From Antedon mediterranea (Eukaryota; Echinodermata; Crinoidea; Comatulida; Antedonidae): a stretch of DNA of 64,000 nucleotides. The DNA is taken from contig NC_092677.1 of NCBI RefSeq assembly GCF_964355755.1, forward strand, positions 16,462,101-16,526,100, in the 5' to 3' direction. Positions 45,401 through 57,385 of this stretch are shown piece by piece; within the stretch, counting starts at the first letter, position 1, and each line of letters opens with the position of its first letter. Below the pieces are notes generated by a model, which was not told where the DNA came from, did no database searches, and saw nothing but the letters and a program-made list of their open reading frames with translations. The translations under genes were made by a program, and so were the position numbers.

Positions 45401-48400
45401 CAAGCTACAGCTCCACTATTAACCACCAAGCTACAGCTCCACTATTTAACCACCAAGCTACAGCTCCACTATTTAACCACCAAGCCACAGCTCCACTATT
45501 TAAACACCAAGCCACAGCTCCACTATTTAACCACCAAGCTACAGCTCCACTATTAACCACCAAGCTACAGCTCCACTATTTAACCACCAAGCTACGGCTC
45601 CACTATTTAACCACCAATCTACAGCTCCACTATTTAACCACCAAGCCACAGCTCCACTATTTAACAACCAAGCTACAGCTCCACTATTTAACCACCAAGC
45701 CACAGCTCGACTATTTAACCACCAAGCTACAGCTCCACTATTTAACCACCAAACTACAGCTCCACTATTTAACCACCAAGCCACAGCTCCACTATTTAAC
45801 CACCAAGCTACGGCTCCACTATTTAACCACCAAGCTACAGCTCCACTATTAACCACCAAGCTACAGCTCAATTATTAACCACCAAGCTACAGCTCCACTG
45901 TTAACCACCAAGCTACAGCTCCACTATTTAACCACCAAGCTACAGCTCCACTATTTAACCACCAAGCTACAGCTCCACTATTTTACCACCAATCTACAGC
46001 TCCACTATTTAACCACCAAGCTACAGCTCCACTATTAACCACCAAGCTACAGCTCCACTATTAACCACCAAGCTACAGCTCCACTATTTAACCACCAAGC
46101 TACAGCTCCACTATTTAACCACCAAGCCACAGCTCCACTATTTAAACACCAAGCCACAGCTCCACTATTTAACCACCAAGCTACAGCTCAACTATTAACC
46201 ACCAAGCTACAGCTCCACTATTTAACCACCAAGCTACAGCTCCACTACTTGTTAAATTGATAATTTACTTAATATTATCTTTCTACTTTCATCTGCTAGT
46301 TCATGACTTTTCTCATTAGCCTAATGCATCGGCCAGCAAGATAGATCTATGACATAAGCTACTGTGTGTACTTACTAGATTAGAGAGAAAACATGTGCTT
46401 AGTTGCTATCATTAGATCTAAAACAAGTTTAAATGTATTAGGGTCATAATTTCATTCAATAATGTATTCAATTTGTAACTAAAACAGATTTATGGATATA
46501 TTGACTATAATATGCTTTATTCATATACTTATCTTATATTACAGACAGCAATGCCTGGAATGAAAAGAGATTGTGGGGGCGCTGCAGCAATCCTTGGCGC
46601 ATTCGCAGCTGCTGTTAAACTAGTAAGTATAATGTGTATTGGCCTAGGTGGGGAAGTGACTTTCATCCCTGGCCTATGATGTAATGCTTTGTTTGGATTT
46701 TAGTGCTTGAACATTTTGGCAAATTTAAGGGTGTGCTTAGACTCCATATCATTCCCATGATTCATTTTAAGTCATTAAGCATTAAACATAGTTTAGTATC
46801 ATAACAGTGGGGTAGGGTCAGACGCCACAATACCCAAATTACCAACTGTTTATTTGAAACATGTACATATATTGTAGTAACTATTTTTTACCTTTTTAGG
46901 GTTTTAAAGAAAATTTGAATGCAGTTTTCTGTCTAGCAGAAAATTCAGTAGGACCTTTAGCCACACGGCCAGACGATGTTCATATACTATATTCTGGAAG
47001 GTATGGGCATTTTACAATTTAATAATTTATTTATGGCTTGCAATCACCTTTTCTATCTATATATTTTATATTTACTAGCAATTACTTGTGCTCCACACGG
47101 TCTTTGCGGAATCAAGCTCGACTGTACTGAGCATTGATATCAATGGCCACCTGTTTTACTTATTAACTAATAAGCTAACCGTGAATTACGAAATGCATTG
47201 TTCAAGGGATACGTGTAATTAATTAAAACACCAACAATGCGATTAATCAAGACTAAACACTGTTTTAATTTGGCAGCCCTTGGCATGGTATTTGTAGATC
47301 TTGCCATTGCGGTACACAACAGAGGAGGTTGCGTAGTTGATACGAGATGCAACAACATGGTTTCTTTACAGTAATACTGTCTCAAAATACAATGGCCTAA
47401 TGTAATTTACCCTAAGGGTACCTTTTTGCTAGCTCTAATATTAAATTTAGAATTGATATTTGTTATTTTTTTCTTTGCTAGGTCTGTCGAGATTAACAAC
47501 ACAGATGCTGAAGGAAGACTTGTTCTAGGAGATGGTGTAAGTTTTGTTGTCCAACCTTTGACCTTTTCTTGACCTAAACATACTATGTTTGTACACATTT
47601 TCTGCCAGTACGATACTGGACCAATATGATTGTTTTACAGTCTAGCCTCAAGCCTGTTGTCTATTCTTTACTGCAACAACCAATATTGTATTTAATGGTA
47701 ACTTTACTACTGGTTTGCAAAAATAATTGCCGGTTTATATCTGTCAAATGTCTTTAACATACATTGAATTGAATTTCCCTTTGCAAAACATATATAGTAT
47801 TTCTAAGAAAAACTTGAGTTAGTTATATTTAAAATATAATTCAATTGTAGGTTGCCTATGCAGTAAAAGATTTGAAGTCCGACATAATCCTTGATATGGC
47901 AACACTGACTGGAGCGCAAGGAATTTCCACTGGAAAATATCATTCCGCTGTCCTTTGCAACACTGAGCAGTGGGAAGATGCAGCTGTCAAAGCAGGTAGA
48001 TACAAGTACAATAAGGACTGTTTAATTAGAGTGAACATGCACAAAGTTCACGTCCACATGGGTTCTAGTCGACTGATAGGTATATGAACCTCTTGTATAA
48101 AGTGAACGTTCACGTTGACATTCCAGTGTGAACGTATCATGACATCATGATCTTTGTAATTATGGGCTTAGGTCAGGCTGTGTATGAATGATGGCTGGTG
48201 TTCTGATATGAACACATTTTTATCATGTCCCGATATTAATGTCATATTTCAATGCTGTTGTTTTTAATAGGGAAAAATAGTGGCGATCTTGTTTTTCCTC
48301 TGGTTTATTGTCCCGAGCTGCATTTTAGTGAATTTGGAAGTGCTGTTGCTGATATGAAGAACTCTGTAGCTGTAAGTTTTCTATAGTATTACTGTATCAG

Positions 48401-50644
48401 CTATGTTAAAGCCCCATTCCCTACGTTTTTTAGATCTAATTTAAGATCACAAACTATATTTAATGTAAAAATAATACTATATGGTCCTATTGCGATAACT
48501 TTTTTCGTCTTTAAACGGTTAAAAATGTGAAAAATAAATCTATTCTAATAATTATAGCGGCCCGCTATAAATCCCAAAATGCATTGCGCGCGGATTGATA
48601 TTTTTGTTTTTCACCTGTAATTCGCCCACTTTTCGATCGATCGTGAAGGCAAAACAAATGGAAGACTCCTAACTTTTCAGCGAAAATACCGGGTTTTCCC
48701 CAATTTGTATCAACAGAGTCTTGCAAAAATAGAAAGACAATTAACGATGTTCGTACGTTATCGATGTTTGCCAGCTAGGCCTACAAAACTAAGCCTAGGT
48801 AGGCTAGGCCTAAGACCGTCCACGAGAGGTCGATCGCCGCGAGCTATTTAGGTAGTGCATTGTTTCTCACTTTTTATCATAATTTACCATAAAACGTACA
48901 TTTAAGACAAGGAATGACATGGTTTAATGTTTTTAAAGTGATATATATGTATTATTTTCCAAAAAACGTTCAAAATTGCAGGGAAGGGGTCTTTAAATAT
49001 ATTTTCACGCTGCTGCTCTAGCCCGCTACGTCACACGAGATGACTCATTAATTAGATGAAATCAAGCAGCAGTATAGTACTACACTTTGACATTTTTGTT
49101 AAAATGGAAACTCCACTATAATTTATAGGTAGCAGCTGCATTTCTGGTATTTATGAGTCCCATGACAATACTGTATTTCGCTGTCAGATAATCATTGAAT
49201 TATTATCAAAACACTCCATGAAAGTTTTTGTTTGTAATATGATACTTCACACTTGAAGTATCTAAGGCGTGATGAAGTGACCCCCAGACTTAGCAATAAA
49301 ATAAACTAAATTGAGTCTGTTTCATATCAAAGTTATTCACTTCTGTAACAAAATTCACATTATAGAAAGAGAAAAGGAACGTTTAATTATAACTTAAAAA
49401 CCACATTGTCTGACAGACAATTGAAGTATTTTTTGCTTTTAATTACATTCTTTTCAGGTAAAATAACTATTATGTGACAATAAAATGACACATTCAAAAA
49501 CAAATTTGAAATAACAAATATTTTTCAGAGGGACAATATATCTTTAAAACGGTTACGTCAATAAGCGAGCAGCGTTTTTTGTAAGAAATATTTCTTGTTT
49601 AATATTACAATACAGTATATAAGTGTACGAAAATAATTGGAATAATAATTGTTTTAATTTGTATCTCATAGGATCGTGGCAATGCACAAAGCTCATGTGC
49701 TGGTCTGTTCATTGGTGCCCATATTGGATTTGACTACCCAGGCTCATGGATTCATTTAGACATTGCATCCCCCTGTTACACGGTAAGTTTATGGTTTGAT
49801 ATAGCTGTCTGGCTAAACTGGCACTGTATATGGACATTTCTGTTAGAAGCAGAAGCAAGTTCAGTTGGTTTGAGGGTGTCTAGCTATGGTGAGAATTGAG
49901 CACTGAAGAACGTTTAGGCCTTGTTTTCTATGATCCATTTAATTCAAGCCTGCTTTCCTGTCGACGTTATCGTTAAAAATCGGCGATCTTCTATGTAAAC
50001 ATTGAAATGTTAACGATTTACAAGAAAAGGTAGTCGCTATCGTTGTCAATTCAACTTGATCGTTTTCAAACGATCAGCGTTGAACTGTTAACGATCAATT
50101 ACGATAGCGTCCATTAACGTCGACAGGAAAACAGGCTTTAGTTACTGTAGCGATTTAGCAGTTGGTTAGCCTGCTTTATGATAAAGTTATACACCAGCTA
50201 AACCAGTTGTTTGCCTAACTTCTACAGTAGATAATTCTCCATTCAGTTGGTCAACTAAGAAGACAAACCTTGATAGATACACTTGGCTTAGTGGTTGACA
50301 TGCATGCTTACTAATTCTAGAGTCATTGGTTCAAATCCTGTCTGATCATCAATACAACCTTCCAGGAGACTTGATTTAGAAAGAATCGGTTCCCCAGTCA
50401 ACTGATTAGCAATTTTTTTATATCCGTCAGTTGAGTTGATTTTGAAGAATAAATAAAATAATATATATGTAACTTTCATTTCATCTTTTAGGGTGAGCGT
50501 GCCACGGGGTATGGGGTTGCCCTCCTACTCTCCTTATTTGGACGTGCATCTGAGTCCAAGCTGCTGCAATCGGTGTCACCGTTAGGAAGTTCAGCTGAAA
50601 ATCAACACGTTGAAAACGCTAGCAAGAAGATCAGGCTTGTTTAA
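42490..50644 (+). CDS. NPEPL1: Probable aminopeptidase NPEPL1 (M17 leucyl aminopeptidase family), complete
   Basis: M17 enzymes are two-metal aminopeptidases forming hexamers in the cytosol. Exons: 42490-42639, 42958-43143, 43605-43865, 44296-44520, 46545-46622, 46900-47000, 47482-47536, 47851-47995, 48271-48371, 49672-49782, 50492-50644; 1566 nt, 521 aa (human 523). Junctions are in phase; exon 3 ends at a GC donor (GAG|GCAAGT). Metal and catalytic residues all align with bovine LAP at a constant offset of ten: Lys260, Asp265, Lys272, Asp283 (MKRDCGG), Asp342 and Glu344, and Arg346 in NTDAEGRL. It should be catalytically competent. The C-terminus KKIRLV echoes the human KRRRLV. Intron 4 is mostly a SINE-derived minisatellite; intron 9 holds a MITE. 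A poly(A) signal AATAAA is at 50844-50849. Confidence 0.96.
43999..44155 (-). repeat. SINE family A, partial
   Basis: 'gtggccaaggattacca', 'gtcagataggtggtaat', 'acagttcaccgg' and, at the high end, 'ccttaaccgctcggcca' (the tRNA-like head in reverse). Shares order with 23550-23800. In NPEPL1 intron 3. Confidence 0.6.
44640..44745 (-). repeat. SINE family C head (source of the adjacent array)
   Basis: On the minus strand it reads an A box TAGCTTGATGGTTAACGTG and a B box GGGTTCAATCCTG, as in family C at 24655 and 50275. The array at 44738-46245 repeats its first 27 bases. Confidence 0.65.
44738..46245. repeat. 26/27-bp minisatellite derived from a SINE A box
   Basis: Roughly 56 copies of ACCACCAAGCTACAGCTCC plus ACTATTTA or ACTATTA. 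The reverse complement contains TAGCTTGGTGG, which fits the RNA polymerase III A-box consensus. It begins where a family C SINE head ends. Point variants ('aagccacag', 'aatctacag', 'aacaaccaag') recur in the same order, for example near 45330 and 45975, so blocks of several units were duplicated. It fills about three quarters of NPEPL1 intron 4. Confidence 0.9.
48406..48996. mobile_element. piggyBac-like MITE, copy 2 (591 bp)
   Basis: Inverted ends TTAAAGCCCCATTCCCT and AGGGAAGGGGTCTTTAA with TTAA borders. Nearly collinear with the reverse complement of 19253-19888, including 'gaaaataccgggttttcc' and 'cgatcgatcg'. Lies in NPEPL1 intron 9, 35 bp after exon 9. Confidence 0.75.
49946..50140. mobile_element. 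Small MITE with TTTCCTGTCGACGTTA ends
   Basis: The left arm AAGCCTGCTTTCCTGTCGAC and right arm GTCGACAGGAAAACAGGCTT are inverted. The interior has repeated 'gttaacgat' and 'cgatagcg' motifs. No ORF. In NPEPL1 intron 10. Confidence 0.65.
50275..50410 (+). repeat. SINE family C, partial
   Basis: 'cttggcttagtggttgacatg' (A box TGGCTTAGTGG) and 'ttggttcaaatcctgtc' (B box). In NPEPL1 intron 10, 14 bp or more upstream of exon 11's branch region. Confidence 0.6.
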
Positions 50645-51227
50645 TTTTCATTTTCATAGGAAGTTCCCAGGTCCATCTTAGTAGGACCTAGTCGGTTGGT
50701 GATTTTGTGCAAAAAAAAATAATTATTTAAATACATTGTGGTCACAACATTTATTCTCAAAGGACCTAAAATAGTGCCCTTAATTTTAAATGAGGTGTAG
50801 CTGAAAGGTTTAAAGTAGCCCTATATGTCTCCCCAATAACTGCAATAAAGTGGCCTTTAAAGCTTTGCTTTTATTAATGGACAAGTCTCCACTATAGCAT
50901 ATTATGACATCATGTTGAAAGTAATTTTTGTAATAATTCATTCATCCTAGAAATTTTGCTATTGTCAATTTGTCATTGGATAAGTTTCTTTCAACTAGCA
51001 GGAATGATGTTATATTCTGTTTCTACGTCAGACACGCACACACATGTGTCGTATGTGGATTTTATTTATTTAATATTATAGAATATTATAAGGTATGCGT
51101 TCTTAAAATTAGTAGCTTTTACAAATTAAGATCACATAGTGAATTAAGGATAAAAATATTCATGTCCACCAAACCAAAAAGTGCTGTACTATGTACATGA
51201 TGATGCAATGTAGAATTGCGTGGGTAA

Positions 51228-51335
51228 AGCTCTCTGTCCCTCTCGGGTGTGTCAATAATCATGTGCCGTCCCCTCTCGGGTGTGTCAATCATGCACCCTG
51301 TCCCTCTCGGGTGTGTCAATCATGCGCTGTCCACT
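51228..51335. repeat. Short tandem repeat
   Basis: About four variants of CCCTCTCGGGTGTGTCAAT separated by 'catg(c)' sequences, downstream of NPEPL1. Confidence 0.7.
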
Positions 51336-52030
51336 TCCTCTTGGTGCCCATTGGTTGTAATACCAGAAATTATTGAGTGTTATTATTATTTGTAGAAAAA
51401 AATATACCAAACTGAAATTGTTTTATAGTTAGTATTTGTATAAACTGTATTGTAAGACACAGTGCCTTTGTTTGAATACTGTACTTGACTAGTGTAATCT
51501 CTCAGGGCCAGCCACAAATTTGGCAAACATCAGTTAGTGATAATTACTGGGAGATGCCATAATCATGTTTGTTTCATGGCCAGGGATCTAGGCCCAGTTT
51601 TAACTTTTATAACAATGCTGGCCTAGTGAACAGAATTCACTGCAGACTATCTGTCGGATCAGTTTTCTTTTATGAGATTATAATCAAGCACAGGAGATAC
51701 TCTGTCACATATGTTACATTTTGTCAGCTAGGATTGAACGAAAATTCACCAAAACCAAAACATATTTTCCAAAATATGTGTAAAATAGTACGGAGCTATA
51801 AACAATGTTCTATTGATTTTTTAAGAAAGATTTTTCTGAAATGCCTAGTTTATCAATTTATTATACCAAATATGGAGTACTAATAACTACTATATTTTTC
51901 CTGGAAAATTTTATAATTTATTTTAAATATTAAATGAATGTAAAATGTAATCACTACACTTAGATAATAGACATTTGTAAATTGAATAGATTAAAATATC
52001 ATTGCAGCTGTAAATATTATGGAGTATGAA

Positions 52031-52185
52031 TTAAGCTCTGTCTACACTTTCAAACTACTGTAGTTTGACAACAAAATTATGATGTGCCCAAATATGGTAG
52101 TGATACCCAAATATGGTATTGATATGTCATCATGTCCATATATTGGCACATCACATCTTTTGTCAAATAAAGCTTTAGAGTGTGT
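52031..52185. mobile_element. MITE remnant, TTAAGCTCTGTCTACAC family
   Basis: The left end TTAAGCTCTGTCTACAC and interior 'gatgtgccc', 'catcatgtccatat' and 'ggcacatcac' match the fuller copy at 54911-55057. The right end is diverged. Confidence 0.55.
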
Positions 52186-53171
52186 TATCGTCCTTTCATT
52201 CAAACTGCATATAAAAATACTTTGCCATAATGTGTGGCTATTCACTGAAACCTTACACATTATAACTTCCCAATCTCAGGCACCAGAGTAAATATCATAT
52301 ATCATAAAGATGACAATTATGATTTCCTTGTGATCTGCTCGTGATACTGACTTGATCATAAGTAAATCCTAATACTGATAATATTTACTGTAGTTTTTTT
52401 GCAAGGCTTTAGTTAGTGTTCTTGCTCATAAGCAGATCATGAGTAAATCCTAATAAGCCTACTGCTCAATATGTTAGTTACTGGGATTGGAAGATTAACT
52501 GTAAGGTTTCAGCTTAGTGAAAGCATATGTTTATTTCTCACGAGAAGATCATGAGCAAATCCTAATAATGATCAATATTTACTGTAATTATTGGGTTTCA
52601 GTTAGTGAAGACATGTTCTAAATCCTAATAGGTCTACTGATCAATATTGTATTTACAGTAGTTAATGGTAGATATGTGTAAGGTTTCAAGTTTTGTGAAG
52701 ACATGTGCTTGAGCATGATTAGATCATGAGCAAGTTAAGATAAAAAAAATAGCTCATGTGATTGTAAAAATATAGTAGTGTAGTACTGTAGTACCTTTGA
52801 ATAGAATTGTAATACTAGTTGAATTTGATTGAAAAGAAGGAGACTCGAAAGAATGAAATTCTGGACTAATTTTCAATCTTTTATTGTCCTGTGTTTTATA
52901 TGAATGTAACACACATACATTATTTATACACAGTATATGTTATTTCTGTAATCATTGATGTCAATAAAAGAGCCAAATGTTGCAATAGACAGTTTTTGTA
53001 AGCTTTTCTGGTCAGTGCATATATACATATATATATATATACATATACATATATATATACAATTTTTGTTAAAAATTACACAAATTTTATTCATTATTTA
53101 AACTGCATGATACTATACAGTATATAAAAATATCAAAATGTAAATAGTACTATGTTATTACAGTATTATTT

Positions 53172-53390
53172 CTTTATACTGGGTGACATCTTCAGTCAAA
53201 GACGGTTCTCCCAGTCAGGCTGTTTAAAGTGCACATGAGCTAGTGTACACTGGCCCTACGATTTATAGTCCTTATCCGAAAAGACCAGACCCATAGAGCG
53301 AGTAATTACAGTTCCATTGTCTTAAATAAATAATGGCTACATATAAATCGAACGATTGATTGATTAACCGCTCGGCCACTAACTACAGTA
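53172..53390 (-). repeat. SINE family A, diverged
   Basis: 'tactgggtgacatcttcagt', 'aaagtgcacatgagctagtg', 'gatttatagtccttatccg' and 'ttaaccgctcggccact' are diverged family A parts, with an internal deletion. Confidence 0.6.
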
Positions 53391-53862
53391 TATGGTTATA
53401 TATATAAATATAAAAATATTTTAGTAGGAATGTATACATATAGCAAAATTTCAATATATTATTTATACATTTTTGTTCTAATTTTAAAGCTTAACTAATA
53501 GGAGGAAAGTACTCAAATAAAAACAATTAATCTTTAGTTAGACCGGCGTTCTGCAAACTTTTAATTATCTTGGCTCAAAGTTTGCAGAAAGTCGAGTTAA
53601 GCATCAATGAAATCTATATTTATATATGTCTAAAAATTATATTTGCCCAAAAAAAGAATTACAGCAACTCTGAATTAAACACAACAGAAGGAAACTAAAA
53701 AGAAAGTAAAAAGGCCACCAGAAAGATAAAAATATAACTGGATAAACCAAATAAAAAAAGATTTAAAAGACTTTAGTACAATATCAAACCATCCTGCCCA
53801 AAATAGACAAATATGGGAAAAAATCCTGGAAAGCGTAATGTCTGAGAGAAAGTGTTAGAAAG

Positions 53863-53986
53863 TCACACTAAATAAGGTGTGTCTATAACTGAGGCTCCGA
53901 CTCCTACACCGCCCTCATCTACACCATTTGGTTTTGTTCTTACTAAATGTCCTGCAAAGTCGTTCATTACAGCATTTTTTTTGTCA
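53863..53986 (-). CDS. GSS: Alternative (distal) terminal exon of glutathione synthetase
   Basis: 124 nt, the same length and phase as the proximal terminal exon at 57386-57509. It is preceded by a good acceptor (TTTTTTCTAG) and ends in TGA. It reads [39 protein letters not shown] (last 21 split here for clarity: NGVDEGG / VGVGAS / VIDTPYLV). 27 of 41 residues match the proximal exon by my count; changes are mostly conservative, so it has been under constraint. The substrate-loop dipeptide Ala-Ala of the family is Gly-Val here. No other GSS exon copy is visible between the two, so a second gene is unlikely. Confidence 0.85.
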
Positions 53987-54252
53987 CTAGAAAAAAAATA
54001 ATAATTTAGAGTTAAAAAAATGTTAGATTATGGCATTTATATTAGAGAAATATTTTTTTTCAAATAATTATGTCCAATGCATACACACAAAACAACTAAG
54101 GCAATTTGCTGTTATCTGTAAATATTATAACATGGAATGGAACATAAACTAAACAGCACTACATACATACAGAAATATTTGTTCAAATATGTCCCATGCA
54201 TACACTACAAAACACAATACAAACAAACAAGGAAGTCAGTATAGTAAGAGTG

Positions 54253-54370
54253 TAAGCTTGATTCTCCACTTTGATGCAATGCAATGATGTAGGCGCAATA
54301 CAATGATGTAGGCGCAATACAAGTGAGTTGACCAATCATTGTGTTGTGGTCAAATTACTTGATTTTTTAA
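54253..54370. mobile_element. Degraded MITE of the AAGCTTGGTTCCCACTAG family
   Basis: 'taagcttgattctccact', 'gttgaccaatcattg' and 'tggtcaaattacttg' match the 29755-29915 copy. A 17-18-bp piece 'gcaatgatgtaggc' is locally duplicated. Confidence 0.45.
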
Positions 54371-54910
54371 ATAGAATGCAACACACAGTAAATTACAGAA
54401 TCTGTAAATCAAAGTCTCTTGCATACACTATTGAAACTTGCTAGGAAGCAAATGAACTATAAAAAATCTAAAACCTATGGGCGGGCTTTTGCTGATTTTC
54501 TCATGCTTTGACACCACAGGAGCAAATACAGAATAGTTTAAACAGTGCTAACATAAAAAATATTAATATTAGTCAGGGTGGATGAGCACATGTCAATGAG
54601 TGCACCCTGGACCCACCGCGACCCTCTGCATTCTCCCCTGAACGATGTCATATCAAGATTGTTATTTAGTTGCCGCTTTTTTTTTTCTTTGCAAATGAAA
54701 TTTAAAATTTTTTTCAGTGTTGCCATTTTAGCTGCCAAGGCCATTTTGAACCAGTTTTTCTTGCCAGCAGGTCCTATAGCACTGAAAAGCAATATCCCTT
54801 GATGAATGTTGATAATAGCATTGATTAATGGTTATGAAATATATGTCATGCATACAAATTTGATGATGCAACATGTGACATGACAAAAGCATATAGTACA
54901 TACTAAACTA

Positions 54911-55057
54911 TAAGCTCTGTCTAAACTATCAAACTTTATGTGACAATGTGATATGCCCATATATAGATGTGATGATGTCATATCACTACCATATTTTTTC
55001 ACCACCAGATTAAGGCACATCACACTCAAACTAGTTTGATAGTGTAGACAGAGCTTA
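54911..55057. mobile_element. 147-bp MITE with TAAGCTCTGTCTA ends
   Basis: The left end TAAGCTCTGTCTAAACTATC and right end GATAGTGTAGACAGAGCTTA are inverted and flanked by TA. Subterminal 'gtgatatgcccatatat' and 'ggcacatcaca' motifs. Lies between the two GSS terminal exons. Confidence 0.7.
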
Positions 55058-55872
55058 ATAGTAACCGGTCATACCAAAAATTCTCCCAGGAGGCCTTGTA
55101 TCGCCTGGTAGGGTTGTATGATACAGAATGATATAAAGTACATGTTATTATCATGCCCTATGGGTAACTTATATATTTTTTTTCAAAAACAAGTTAAAAT
55201 AATATAGTTCAACTTTTCATTCATCACAACGTGTTCAATGCAGTGCACAAATCATCACTTATCACAGAGGGATTTTTGGAATAAACCTAATCAGTATTTT
55301 CACATTAAAAATGTATAAAACACTGTACAAATAAATATCACAATAACATTTATATCAAAAAACCCTACAGGCCCTAGTATGCCCAGTATGACCAAGCTCA
55401 TACTAACTAACCATTGAACAATCCAACACTTGACTTTACTTGGTGGTAGTATCCATTGTACACTCGTAACACAGAAATTCAAACACACAAACCGAGACGG
55501 TGTCCAGATTAATATTAATTTTTATTAATTCTATGGCAGTGACCCTTTCATTTAAATTAAGTGCTGTATCTCCACATTCGACAATATTTTCCACGTATCA
55601 TTATGAAAATTCCATAATACAGCATCTCATGTGTGTCACATGTGGTGCCTGTATCATGTACTGTAAAGTTAGGTTTAGTGTTAGGAATTATGGTCTTTGA
55701 TTCTAGGCGATACATGTGAAACACATGTGATACTGTATTACAGAATTTAGATAAAGATACTGGAGAATCTAGGTACACTGACTGTGACAGTACCGAGGAA
55801 TGTGTTCAGCACAATTATTCTATCAACCTTCATAAATAATTATTTTTACATTATATTTATTTGTATCTTCTT

Positions 55873-56285
55873 GCAAAGAACTTATAACACAAGAATCTCC
55901 TGTTCGTCCGAAGCGCGTAACAATTTCAAAAGGCATTGTGGGATAGAATAGAGCTATGGGTGGCGCCATTGTGAGCCATGGAGTAGGGCGCCCGCATCAA
56001 ATTAGAAAGTCAAAATCATAGAGGGGATCTGCTAATGCTCTAGGGGGGGATAGAGTAATTGACTGAGGAGTAGGGCGCCCGCATCAAATTAGAAAGTCAA
56101 AATCAAAGAGGGGATCTGCTAATACTCTAGGGGGGGTAGAGTAATTGACTTCCTAGTTTGGAGGGGGCGCTGCTCCATGCTGTGAAATGGCGTCGCCCAG
56201 TTTGACCTTTTAACCCTGTACTTCCGATACTGTGTTTTGAATGCAAATTGAAGAACAGGAGATTCTTGTGTTATAAGTTCTTTGC
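55873..56285. mobile_element. 413-bp MITE with perfect 33-bp inverted ends
   Basis: The ends start GCAAAGAACTTATAAC and match perfectly over 33 bp. TTCTT flanks both sides, a possible 5-bp target duplication. A segment of about 90 bp starting GGAGTAGGGCGCCCGC is tandemly duplicated inside (near 55980 and 56069). Perfect ends point to a recent insertion. It abuts a LINE 3' fragment. Confidence 0.8.
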
Positions 56286-56289
56286 TTCT

Positions 56290-56640
56290 TATCTATATAT
56301 CTATATTTATTTTTAAAAATCCATTTTGGTCCAATCCGTTTGGTAAAGATATTCTGGCTTCTAATAGATTCAGGGATATGTTACCGTCGTACAAATCCGA
56401 TAGACTCAGTACTAGATCTCTCAGAAGTTATGCAGGCAATGGCTTGGAGAGGCGTAGGTGTAGGACTGAAAGACTAAACAAGTCAACAATACCGTACCTA
56501 GCTAGAATCTTGTAACTTTTTAGGTTTACTTGTAATTTGTGTTTTTCATATTTGTATTTTGATGGAATACTTTTGTAAACATTTTCAGCTTTTGCTGCTG
56601 GTGTGGAAGTTGTTTTAAACCATAAATAAATAAATAATAA
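56290..56640 (+). pseudogene. LINE 3'-end fragment
   Basis: Reads PFGKDILASNRFRDMLPSYK then SDRLSTRSLR and CRTERLNKSTIPYLARIL before a stop, 3' UTR and an (AATA)n tail. The same peptide with stops occurs on the minus strand at 60690-60900. The CRT-R-KSTIPYL ending is the style of LINE ORF2 C-termini. Lies between the GSS terminal exons. Confidence 0.5.
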
Positions 56641-57385
56641 ACCTGGATCTGTAATTAAATTAAAAGATTATTAGTGTTGACTTAGACTTGCCACAAGTCT
56701 GTAGTTACTTTTCTTTATGTTAGCCCACAAGTCATTGTTTCCAATATTACGTGAATTATCACCTAGAACCTAGAAAACAGCGGACTGTATTAAATTTCTA
56801 ATCTCATTTGTTAATAATGATTATCAAGAATTTACCAAAAAGTATTTCTTAAAAAAACAACTTTCCAAAAAGGTTGGAAAGACAATTAACTATAAAAAAA
56901 TATTTTACTATTAAAAATAATTTTTGCATAAAAAAGTTATTTTGGCATTTAAAATATTATGAGTAATCAAAAACAACCTCTATAAATACACAGGTACCTG
57001 TATTTCCAATATTGGTATATATTACTGTATTCACTTATTAAAATAATATTTATTTCTAACAAAAAAATAATAATAATAAAATATTACATATTTCATTTTA
57101 AAAATCAATAAAAGGTTTAGGAGACCAACAATCTTTGAACATTTTCATGAAATTTCTGCTCGAATAATTAAGATATTATTAACAAAATCTTAATAAAAAA
57201 TCCTTTCCCACTCTTAGTAATGTTAATTACCTCCTACATAATCAAATATATTTGCCTGTGAGTCTGACCAAAGCTAAAAACAACGTTTATTAGTACAAAT
57301 AAATGGAATATTAGTACACTTTGGTTATTTTACTCAAGGCATGTATTAATTCCCCCTCTAACTATTAAATGTTACAAAACCATAT

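Larger units (their letters stand above)
50645..53862. other. Convergent 3' flanks of NPEPL1 and GSS
   Basis: Contains likely NPEPL1 poly(A) signals (50844-50849 and near 52962), a 3-4-copy repeat of 'ccctctcgggtgtgtcaat' at 51228-51335, a MITE remnant at 52031-52185, an (AT)n stretch near 53020-53060 and a SINE. No coding exon recognised. Confidence 0.55.

Noticed and set aside
44687-45871. ORFs on both strands in the NPEPL1 intron 4 array
   Set aside because: Products of the 27-bp repeat period, not genes.
56282-56515. A small protein-coding gene
   Set aside because: The same peptide with stops occurs at 60690-60900; it is a LINE end.
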